Shown here in pieces: positions 22,905-34,460 of a stretch of DNA of 64,000 bases. Source of the DNA: Cylicocyclus nassatus (taxonomy: Eukaryota > Nematoda > Chromadorea > Rhabditida > Strongylidae); contig CATQJL010000305.1 in NCBI GenBank assembly GCA_958299035.1, positions 60,280,486 through 60,344,485 on the forward strand, in the 5' to 3' direction. The notes beneath the pieces were generated by a model. That model saw only the letters and a list, made by a program, of their open reading frames with translations. It was not told where the DNA came from and did not search any database. Made by a program: the position numbers and the translations under genes. Each line of letters starts with the position of its first letter. Positions within the stretch are counted from its first letter, which is position 1.

Positions 22905-25900
22905 CAATGATTATGCTGTACCTCACCGTTGAGCTTTCTAATCATTATCTTTTCTCATTGGGGTGTCCGGATAAAATAGGAGTAAGGAGTTCTGCCTATA
23001 ATTCAAGGCAGACCCCCCATAAGTCAGTACAAGGGAACGAAATGGCAGATCATGAGCCGTAAGGACAAAATTGCTGTGAGAGTTGAACGGCCAAGTCTCA
23101 CCATCTATAACCTTCTTCAGGTGCCAAAACATAACACTTTACAAGACACTTCCCACTTCGCGGATCTCGTGCAAAAGACAATCCCGATTTGGTCTATGAT
23201 ATAGTGCATTATACACTGTCATAACTTTCATAGCAATTCTGTCGCTTCCAGCATCACGAATGGGTTTCACTTTCAGGCAATAGCTCATTTAGGAGATCTG
23301 CTTGGAGCTTACAATAAGACCAAACCACAGCTCCCATCTTGTACGGGCAACCCTCCCCCTCCCCAGTAGTAGTCTAAAGCTACAATCCCAAGAGCGGACT
23401 CTTTGAAAGCAATACAATGCTGCCATAACTATCGTCGGGTCATTCGTAACTCAATGTGTGAGCCTGCACATTAGAAACGGCAACTAACGACACCCCCTTC
23501 TGTAGCTTCTGTGACCAACTGTAGAAATGGGTAACACTAACTAGCACTTATCCGATAAAACAAAAGAGATAACAAAACAAGGAGACCAATTAGAGTGAGC
23601 GGGTTCTATATGATACTTCAAGCACGGCGCGTGGGGTGCATAAGCAATAACTTACAAATGACTTACCTTTTAAGAAATAGCGAAAAGCCCATGCTCGACA
23701 GCGTGCGATGCGACATTTGGGATTCTTGCAGTAGGAATCAGTCAAAAGACACATTTGCTTAGAGTTTAGAGCTTTGAAAGCAGGTAATTCGAATGAGCTC
23801 ATGAGAAGCGATAAGACGATAAGCGAAACATTGCTTTGTGGACTGCCGACTGCTAAGCTAGGTTGAGGAAAGAGGTATCATCTCATGCCTATCATGTTTG
23901 AGGGAATTATGCCAGTAAAGAAATTCGAGGTGCTAGCCAAACAAAAGATAGATAGGATGGTGGCATTCTTAAACAAACAGTGGTTAAAGTCGCATCGTCG
24001 ACACAGATGATTACCATTCGTTCACGCTTTTCCGATGAGCGTCACACATTAGGAAAAGACTTCGGAAAAAATAGTGCTCATGCCTCATCAACTACTTATG
24101 CTCGCTTTCCCAATGACTGCTTAGAAACACTAGTTTTGCACGTTTCTAAAGTACATGCTATGACAAAGTCACGTTACCAAGTATAAAAAAGTACTGGAAC
24201 GCAAGAAATCGGCATAAGCAGTTTCAGCTGTTGCCGTGGAAATCGTCGTAACGATAACACTTTTAATGCAAATTGAAGGGGAGAAAGAATGGATGTAGAA
24301 GATAAGCCATGACGATATCATACAAACTAAAAAATTACGAAAGCGCTCCGCTCAAAGATTTAAGACAGAGCACCGAAAACTCCAGAAAGGGACCTGCTTG
24401 AGATGAAAGGCTTCCGAAACTCTTTTGCATGCCCAAAAAGATGTAATCTCTAAAAATAAATTTATGATGTCTTATAAGCAATAAATTCTGCTATTTTTAG
24501 ATTCAGAGGCGGCATCTAAACGATCTACAGCGTTCGGTTCATTGAAGAGTGTGAACGCCAAATTCGACAATGTTTCATCGTCACAGCTAGTACGCCCGCG
24601 CACGCTTCGCTCACACGGGTAGCCGCCTTCATATGTGACTAACCTATAGGACTATTTCTGCGTTTGAAAACTCTTGTTTTGCGGCTTTCCTGCTATAAAA
24701 GTCTCACGGAAACTGAAGAGCACGAAGAAGAATAACCTGCAAAAATAGCAACAGTAGTAAGAGGGCTCTAAATCAACAGAAAAAAAATTCATGAATGGTG
24801 AGTATTTAAGGCAGCTACCGATAGACAAGCGGGTCATTTGTGTACAGTTTTCTTGCAAGTGCCCTATTGAAAAGGTCTTCGTCACTTGAATAGAGTAAAC
24901 ATTCGCAATTGTAGAATGTAAAAGAACTGAAAATTGGTTGCCAGGAGCTACAAATTCACGTATTTCATGCAGAAAATTTTGTAGTTGAAACGATGGAAAC
25001 GGCTGAAGAGGGAACCAAGGCGCTATTGCATAGAGCTTGCACTAGCAGAGAAATTGTCAAGGATAGGTGTGCCCAACTTATGTGGAACAGTGGACTCGAC
25101 GTGAGCTAGGGACCATTCTCAGAGGCAGTATCCAGGCTAAATCTAACCCCGTCGGATTAGTGCCGATCCTAAACGTAGGCCCAGGAGAGGGGCATCCGCG
25201 TTGGCCCGGCCCTCTAATATTGTCTCTGAATGGAGATAATGAATCTGGGAAAGCGAAAGTGCTACCAAGCCACGCCCAGATCCTGTCAAGCTCCGCCCAC
25301 ACAGGTATTGAGTGGTGCCTGTGTATTCAGGATAGGCTTCCCAGTAATTGGGTTTTTGGGAGGTTTTGGGACATTTTGAACTTCATAATTGTAATTAGGG
25401 CCACGGAAAGACCCCAAAATGACATAAACACGAAAGAAAGAAAAGAAAGATTTCGAGTGGACGCTGCCTTAGAGGGCATTCACTTCCTCATCGAAGGGAA
25501 CCTGTCTTGCTTGACAGACAATTAATGAGGAAATTAGGAAACTTTCACTTTTTCCAGGAAAATCTCTAACAAGTCAACATTGGTTCTCTAATCTGTCAGT
25601 CAAATTGAGTCAACCAAATCTTTCTGTATCAGAGCTATGCGCCAAAATTTTGAGAGCTTTCACCGCTTCAACTAAGCCGCTTGCAAAAGAGATGTTTGTC
25701 CACCTTTTTTGAAAGTCATTCCCTATGTGCTAGTATAGGTATTGTACTGTATACTATACTGTCGAGCAATTTCTAAGTTGATATCTGTATAGCACACCAT
25801 GCGCACTCTCGACGCTTGTAAGACCAAAATTTGCTCATTTCCAGTGTCCTTATTTCCTTGTCTCTTTTATTTCGACTGGTATGATTTGTAGTTTATTACG

Positions 25901-27689
25901 CTAGAGGTTTTACTACGAACTTACTAGTAAGGCAGTCGTCTTGCCGCGCATAACGTACGGACATACAATTGAGCTACAAACGACTCGAGGACGATTCCGC
26001 TACTGCAGAGGGAAGACTAATGTTATCCAGCTTTAACGCGTGGGATTACGGTGGGATACTGTAGCAGTGCAAAAATAATGCCTCTGAGACTACTGAACTC
26101 GATAATAGTTAACGACATAGAGATGCTCGTTTTACCACGCCTGAGCCAGCCCCGCCCGCTGCAATTCCTCAGACCGCAATTTTTCGTCCACTATATAAAA
26201 TAGCGTCTCCGACCTCGAATAGAAGAAAAAAGCTGGATCAGTCATACGCATGGCTTCTAGAAGACCTTTCCAGACCTAATTTAAACGCACACTTTGAATT
26301 AACCTATGTTCAAAAATAATAAATTGAAAGACCAACATCGACGGCCGGCGTGAGCGCGAAAACAGTGATAAGGAAATGCAAACGAAATTTAATTTAAAGA
26401 ACAAAATAGAAGGGGAATATGACGAGTAGAAAATGGAACAGGTGCATCGGATTTATAGTTTACTGAGTTACTATTCAACCTCAATTTGTCACTTATCTTG
26501 GCGTTACCCTAGTGATAAGGCTCAGTCTGTTTCAATGAACAGAAATAATTAGATTAAAAAACCTCTTGTTACCACAAAGATGCTTTCAAAAAAAGAAAAG
26601 GCCAGAGAAATTGCATGATTGAACGATAAAGGTCTTCCAAACAATCCAGTAAAACTGCTAGCAAAGTGCACGCAAGACACAGCGTCTTACGATAAAAGCG
26701 ATTTCAAGTGCCTCATTTATTTGGTGCAAACTTCCAAGAATAGTGCTCGACAGTGTAGAGAACTAGCCTGTCATTGCAGTAAGAAGAGTCGAAGAAATTT
26801 TGCAGACGGAGCCAGTTGTTTGCTCTTTTCAATTTCGAGAGCAATTGCAAGAAAGGGCAAAGAACGACTTTTGCAGCCGAGAAGAAAAAAAAACTGGCTT
26901 CGAGTGGCTCTCGAAATTGTGACGGACACAGGGGTCATTTCGATCTATTTGAAATCGTTCCGTAAATGAAAGACTCCCATTGAAATAAAGAGACCATGAC
27001 GAAAAATATAAACAAGAGAGTGGACAGCATCGTATTTTGTGAGTCTGCTTTCAACAAAGCAGAACTCTTGAAACATTCGATGGATGGTTATTTGAATTAT
27101 TGACGTTCCGTCAACATGTGAATGCTGACTGCATTTTCCACACAGCTTAAGAAAAAAAGATGGAGCATTAACGTCATGATTTCCCTGACAGCTGTGACGT
27201 GAGCTTATGCTTCAAAGCCATTATATTATCGCTTAACTGATTGACGATAGCAGAGGAGCAGTTTTGCGCAGAAAAAGCCTTGAGGCTTTGAAATTTTCAG
27301 TGGTAGCTTTTTACAACAGCAAAATTTTTGTTAATTTTAAATTGCTGAGATAAGTAAGTTTCCAGTGGATGCTCAATGGTGTTGCAAGATCTTGAAAAAC
27401 ATTTTGAACATGACCAAATGTAGACTATGCATATTCTTAGTTGATCATAGCGTCTCAATTAATTGCAGCGATCAAAAAAACTTATGCTTGAATTATTCGA
27501 TTTTCTCTCACTACAGAGCTTACGATTATTATAACAAAACTTTCAAGGGACCAGTAGATTAAATTACTCAAATAACAGTAGATACAATGACTTCCTTATG
27601 CCGCACAGTTTTTTTATAATGACACATTTCTTGCTCTACGTTTCGGCAACATACTATACTACAACATACGGACTCAAAGAGCTTTCTTC
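22905..27689. other. Intergenic stretch without supported genes
   Basis: Mostly AT-rich. A moderately GC-rich block at about 25070-25330 is open on both strands but shows no protein motif. A TATATAAAA box occurs near 26190 without a downstream gene that I can support. No RNA gene was recognised. Confidence 0.4.
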
Positions 27690-28070
27690 GAAAGTTAAAC
27701 GCAGTATCCAAGCAAATCTGAGCGCATGGGTTTTGCCTGGAAATTGATGAGGGAGTCCTAACTAAGGCACTGCCCAAGGGGCAGCGCAAATTGTTCATTC
27801 ACGGCTGAGAAATCCGTCCCCGAAAATCCCGCGCCTGCTCCATGACCGTAATCTGAAAACGATTTCGCTTGCTTTAACACTACGTTCGCGCTATTCTAAG
27901 TACGGTCATGGCGCAGCCGCGGAGTGTTTGGGGGTGGAATTCTCAGCCGTGAATGAATTATTTGCGCCACCATTTGGGCAATGACTTAGCTAGAACCTCC
28001 TCATCAGTTTCCAGACAGAAAACCCGTATGCCCAGAGCCTGGACACTGCCTTTAATCGCTTTCTACAAGT
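27690..28070. mobile_element. Large imperfect palindrome
   Basis: Arms of about 180 bp meet near 27875. The strongest inverted match is CATTCACGGCTGAGAA with its complement TTCTCAGCCGTGAATG. It extends outward through GCGCAAAT and TGCCCAA, and inward through CCATGACCGTA. Non-coding; the outer limits are approximate. Confidence 0.6.
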
Positions 28071-30419
28071 TAAACATTATCCAGAGTTTTTAGAAGTTAC
28101 GTGTTCTCCACAAGTTAGACATTCTTCAGAATTTCTAGAACTCCGATAATTACTACATATCAAAAACTAAGCTTGAAATTCAATATTACTGCATTTACAG
28201 CTCACGAACATTATCAAGTCCAAGATAAACGGCAATAGATTACGAATTACTCAATGAACTTGCCTCCAAGAATCAAGCTTAAACATTCTCCAAAACTTCA
28301 ATAACTCCGATGATTATTGCGTAATAACCAACACATCCCACTTTATATTCCTAGTGCAACAGAAAATCTTGGTCATCGCTCTTTTATAGAACACTTCTCG
28401 ACCTCTTTATCGTTCGGAGCATCATTTTGAGTACTTAGTGGCATTACTGCAAATTTGCTGAGTCATTGAACTCGATGGCCACCATTACAGCCAATGACCT
28501 CAAAAATTTCTTGCACGTCCTTTGGGATTTCAGCTGAGTTCAGCCTTCCAGACGGTTTTCTCAAGATGGAACAGTATCTCCACATTGGATGAAAATTCAA
28601 AAAAGGGCATGATATCAAAAAGCATGTTTTTTATCAAGTGTTATATTAGACATGCATGTTAATCTACCCCTACGATCTAGAACGTATTAGAATGGGTAAA
28701 TGTAATCTATATAACTGGAAAAGGCAAATAAACCGGGAAAAGAAGTAGAAAAAGGAAAAATTCTTCTGTCAAAACTGAGAAACTTCTAACCGCCGCGCAA
28801 AAAGACTTGGCGAATGTTCCATGTGCACATAATTTCAGAAGAAAAGTAAAGATGTCGGAAGTTATTAACGTTTTAACTCAAGGAATGTTGAAATCAACTG
28901 CTACCCTTTTGAGCTGTCACATTGTATTTCTTCATCTGTTCATGATGGGCCCATTAAGTGTACAGATTTCACTAATGATTGCAGAAAAACCGTAGAGGAA
29001 ACGTCAAATGCTCTAGAAAATATTAGATCGATCAAGTACTGTCGTTTCATTTTCAAAAAATCGTAACTTCTCATACTCTAGACAAATTTACTTTGCCTTA
29101 ATTTCATTAGAAAGGAGAGACCTTCTACTTTGTAATAATGTCTTAGCGAGTTTCTCACGAACACTGATTGCAGAGATTGCAAGAAAGAGATGATTTAATT
29201 ATCTTGAGAGGCAGCCAAAAATCTGAAACGTAGAAAAATCCGAAATTGTCAATAGATAGATTTAAAGCCTGCCCTTTGCTTCAAAGGGATTGACGGCTGG
29301 AAGGCGGGCTTTCGAGGCCTGACCAAAGTTAGAAAATGATCAGAGAGCACTTTCGTGAGAGGAGCAGACTGCGTTGCGGTCGCGAGCTGTCGCCTTGCCG
29401 CCAATCCTGTTGAACGAAAGGATACTCTTTTCAAGTGAGGAAAGCTTGTGCTGATCGGACGTCTCTATGAAAGGTTAGGTTTTTGGAAAAAAAACTGACA
29501 AAATAATTAGTTCCGTCATTTTTACATCAAATTCAAAAATCATGACTTTTCATAGAGATCAGCACAAACTTTTCACATAGAGCAGGTCTTAAAACTTATG
29601 CACTGGTGATTCCAGATTGTCATGCAGCGCTTCAGATATTTGACGCAAATTCAAATGAGATGCTTGAGCGATTTTCTTCAACCAATTCTATCTCTGCAAC
29701 CATTGTTCGGGAGAAATTCGCTAAAAAGTATTTGAGTAAAGGGCCTTATCATTTTAATAAGATCAAAGCAAAGTAAATTCGTACAGGTAGTGAGAAGTCA
29801 CGATTTTTGAAAATGAAACAGCCTCCGGACCAACCTAATACTTCGATTTTCATAATGAGATCAAATTTTCGAAACAAGGAGTCATGAACAAGAACTTCAA
29901 ATGTACGTACTTTGGATTCAAATGATTCGAGAACTTGCAAGATTGGAAAAAAAGTGTTGATAAGATCTAGATGAGAAACTAAATTCATTTTCTTACACTA
30001 TGACGTTTTCATGTAAAAGTAAGCATAACTACTCAGATCACAACATATTACTCGAAAAATGGAAGAAAAGAAAGAACGGGGAAACGTGTTCAAAACAAAC
30101 TAGCAGCTTTATTGCACTCGAAAATCGGGAAAAATCCTCATAGACGACTATACTACCATAAGAAAACTTTTTCAATTGCGAGATGGAGATAAAAGGCTAC
30201 CAGTCTGCTCTTTACGATCTGGTAGTAGAGATTACGTTGCCCGAAAATTGCCCCCAATAAAGCGGCGATCTTTCCTCTTTGGAACACCTACCTACGTGCA
30301 CTCTTCTGATTCGCTTCCAAAAGCAATAATTCACAAATAAACGCCTACGATAGGAAATTGCGAATCCCATAAAACGTAGAATTTATTTGCGCCATAACAT
30401 TTCCACCTTGGCGCTGGCA
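28071..30419. other. AT-rich intergenic stretch
   Basis: No supported gene. A short imperfect inverted repeat is visible at about 29448-29590 (GTGCTGATC and its complement GATCAGCAC). Small open frames here lack motifs and splice context. Confidence 0.4.
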
Positions 30420-33400
30420 AACGGCCCTTGCGAAGTGCTATCGCGTGCAAAATCGAAGAATATGAATCACTGACGTTAGGTGAAAGGCCTTGACTGGCCT
30501 TGGCTAAGCGAAAACAAGGCTAAAAACACGTCTTGCTGGCCTCTTACAGCTTCTGACAGTTATGGTGGATGATGAAGGGCAGGAAATGTGGCAAGTGTAG
30601 CTGGAAAGACACAACAAATGGAATGACAAATGACAAATGACAGAGACGTAAGTAATAAAGCGAAGAAATGACAGGTGCCGTCGTAGTTAGCGCAATTGGT
30701 GCAAGGTGAAAAACACAATTTGCAAAGCAATAAAAGTGCAAATTTTGCAGAACGACTTCTGCGAACTGTTTAAAATGTCTCATAAATATTCATCACACCA
30801 AATGGAAGATGTGAGAAAATAAAAAGCGGCCGAAATCAATTTCCCAGCGCCATGGATGAAAGACTATTTAGGCCAAGAACGCGGCGCGAATTGACTGAAC
30901 TCATAATGAAATTATTTGCAAACGCAAGCAACACAAATAGTAGCGCAAGGTGCATACACAAGTTGAACAAAGTGTAAACAGTTAATCTCATGCTCACTGT
31001 GATTGTTGAGTGCGGCTAAACTCACATGGAACAAAGATCGGTTGACTAGTTTGATGTCATCACAAATAGAAAAACCATCGTCATTACTATTTGAGTTTTG
31101 TAGTTTTTACCATTGCCGACGTCTGGCTTCCTGCCAAATTTAGTCGAAAGTACTCCTGCAAAGTTTGCCCCTTCATGCTTCGACCTTATCACTGCACAAA
31201 CAAAATGCCGGCACGATTGGTAATTTATTACTGGTGGAAGTCCACTGTAAGTCTCAAAGATAATAATTCATTTGATACAAAAATGTTTCAAATCACCAAG
31301 CAGACATAATGATATAATTTGATTGATTAATTTAACGCACTGTGATTCGATTGACAATGACAACGAGATAATTTCTTTACATATCAAATTTTTCAAAATA
31401 AAGAATTCTTAGAAATAAAGTGCGGTTCATAATTATACGAACACCCAAAATTTTGTAAGTTTTCGGACTTTTTGGGAGAAACTCAAAAAGCTGTTGGTAT
31501 CACGCGATAGAACATAGCCGAGAACGGTTTATGATTCATAGGAATGGAAATCAATGTCAACTGTAGGAGTGTTTTTGCGCCTAATGCGAATTTTAGCGAT
31601 TCATAATTTTACGAACACCTCAAACAAAGGTCCATTTTTCATTTAATGCAATCTTTCGAGTCCAAATTTTTTGTAGAGTTACAGAAACAAAGTCCAAGAT
31701 ATTTGCTACACACTGAACCCAGTGCAGCTCAAAAAGAGAAGCAATGCCCTTTCCAGATGGATTTAAATGCTTTTGGAACCATTGCGCTCCAAAAACATTT
31801 GTTTTTCTGTGATTTATGCACTCTAATTAGCTTCTACCAAAGCTATGAGATAAAATAAGCTCTTGCAATAGGTATTTTGTTCGACGCCTGGAAAATCTTT
31901 GCGTTTTCGTGCCGTTTTTCAACCAAGTTCCAACCTTACCACAGAGTTAGCACGATTTCGAGCCTCAAAACTCACCTTCTCTCTTGCGCAAACATTTGAC
32001 ATGAAGCAGCTGCATTGCTTGCATGATAATGTTTCTGTGCCAAAGTTTTTGGGTTTTTTCTAGAACTGATCTTGCGGCTGTGGAGCTACAAAGCAAATAA
32101 GGGTATGATTGCAATAGTAGAAACAGTATTTCTGGGGAAATAACGTCTGCGTGACCAAAACAGACGATTAACGCTGCTGATTTTTTCTAGCCAAATATAA
32201 AGTCTTGTGAACTTCTACATACTATATGCTTGCTTCATTGTACGGCTTCAGAAGCTGAGTTTTGAGGCTCGAAATCGTGCTAACTCTATGGTAAGGTTGG
32301 AACTTGGTTGAAAAACGGCACGAAAACGCAAAGATTTTCCAAGCGTCGAACAAAATACCTATCGCAAGAGCTCATTTCATCTCATAGCTTTGGTAGAAGC
32401 TAATTAGAGCGCGTAAACCACAAAAGAACGGATGTTTTTAGAGCGCAATCACTCCAAAGGCATTTAGAGCTTTTGAAAAAAGTAACAGTCCTCTTTTTGA
32501 AATGCACTGGATTCAGTGTGTAGCAGATATGTCAGACTTTGTCACTGTAACTCTACAAAAAATTTGGAGTCAATTGATTGCAATCTTGAATAAAAAATGG
32601 ACCTTTGTTTGAGGTGTTCGTATAATTATGAACCGCTAAAAATTCGCATTAGGCGCAAAAACACTCCTAAGATTGACATCAATCTCCATTCTTATGGATC
32701 ATATACCGTTTTCGGCTGTGTTCTATCGCGTGGTATCAACGGCTTTTTGAGTTTCTCCCAAAAAGTCCGAAAACTTACAAAATTTTGGGTGTTCGTATAA
32801 TTATGAACCGCACTTTATTTCGAGTAAACACACAAGAAAGACGGCAGCCTCTTTTTTTACCTGTATTTAGCTTTTAATGAGATGTAAGATCTTTCAAATC
32901 ACACCGAGGTAGAACCCAGAACAATGAGGTAGAAGAAGAGGTATCTCTCTTCGATACGGTTCGACACCAAACAACATGCTCAAATGCCAACAATCTAACT
33001 CAAAATCTAGACTTCTTGGAGTAAAAAAAAGTGAAGCAGGTTTTCCACTTTTCTCGCCGTCACATATCTAGTGTAACTTGATCGAGGGTAACAACTGGAC
33101 AACATTTTCCCTCTGATCACTGTTCCAAATGGAATTCGAAAGAATGTAGTGAAGTGGAAGAAGCTGAAGAATTGACTCGAGGAGATACAGCCGTGGTGTC
33201 ACAGTCAAAAACAAGAGTGCGTGAGAATTAGAAGATGGATGCTGAATATTTTTTTCTATGCCATGAATTCGTTCTCTCAAATTTCGTCTTGCGCATTCAT
33301 GAGTTTTCCTAACATAATTAAACAAGACTATGGGGCGAGTACAAATTGTATAATACCGATTCTAAAATACATTGTTGATATTTACAGATCTTTGTTGTGA

Positions 33401-34460
33401 GATGATTGACACCCGCGCGAGCCTCATTAATCTTTGACAGATGTGCAGTTTGAGCGCGGTTACAGCAGCGAGTCTAACCAATTGCTAAATTTGTCTCATC
33501 TACCCTTGGTGTTTTTTTACGTCTAAAAAACGACAGTGAAGTGAATCTGGTACGCAAAAAAGATTGGAACTTGATATCAAGAAGGTGTTGCATTACATTC
33601 AAAGAGGACGTGAGTAAGGAAGAAGGCTCAATTTCATACTAGTCCGGTCAAGAAAAATTCTGGAAACAATTGTGAAAGCAAAAATTATTTTTTTGGACTA
33701 AGAGAAGAATATAAACCTTGCAAAATGGAAAGGACTAGTCTCAGTTATTGACAACTGGATGTGGTCAATCCTCTTTTGATTCGCAGGCTGAAAATTGCCT
33801 TAATGACCGCCTGAGTTTGAAAAAATGCTAATTTACTGTCCAAAAATGAAATATGAGCATAATAGTAATGAATTACGAAAATTGCAGTAGTCAAATCATT
33901 GCGCTGACAATTTCATCTTTTCATCTCATTTTCTGTGCAATCAAAAACTGGTAACGTGCATGTGACGTAAAATCGTAAGATTTCTTATGTAAATTGCAAG
34001 AAATTTTACGATTTACACTCTGGAGAAAAGAGAAATATCAGTGTGAATAATATCATTTGCAAAGCAATTAGTGGAAAGCGCCAAATGGCGCGTACAGATA
34101 TGGACGACGGGCAAAAAAGTAAAGGGTTCTCGCTCAAAAACAAAGTCTTATTTGATGGCACAAAAGAGCTGATATAAAAAACATTTAAGCCCTGCTCGAT
34201 GGGAATTTAACTTTTACAACAGAAAAACTTTTAGAAAGAAGGCGAAAACTTCAAAGAGCAGATGTTTCGGGAGATTATCGTAACGCTTCAAAGACAAGGA
34301 GTTGAGTACAGATAAAAGCGACGTGATAAAGCGCAAATATCTCCTAGTAAACGTGCAAATGACGAGAAACTGCACAAGAAATTTGCAAGATGAGGACACT
34401 TAGCAAGCGAAGGAGCCATCGAGGACAAAAATGCATATTACCAGGCGGAAAAGCAGCGCT
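30420..34460. repeat. Tandem segmental duplication, copy A
   Basis: The start block (GAAGTGCTATCGCGTG, then AAATCGAAGAATATGAATCA) recurs at about 34475, and the end block (GGACAAAAATGC...AGGCG) recurs at about 37225. Similarity runs through most of the unit at roughly 85-90% by eye with small indels. Copy A contains the foldback element 31412-32821, which copy B lacks. No gene is evident in the unit; its open frames are short and not conserved between copies. Confidence 0.8.
31412..32821. mobile_element. 1.4-kb foldback element with about 565-bp arms
   Basis: Both ends start GAAATAAAGTGCGGTTCATA when read inward and continue with ATTATACGAACACC and GTCCGAAAACTTAC-type blocks. The arms (31412-31976 and 32255-32821) are inverted copies over their full length around a spacer of about 280 bp. 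Copy B of the surrounding duplication has no element at the matching place, which confirms insertion. No transposase is visible, so it would need a helper in trans. Confidence 0.85.

Noticed and set aside
25067..25525. 152-codon plus-strand open frame with an open antisense frame
   Set aside because: GC-rich block open on both strands, no recognisable motif, no splice context.
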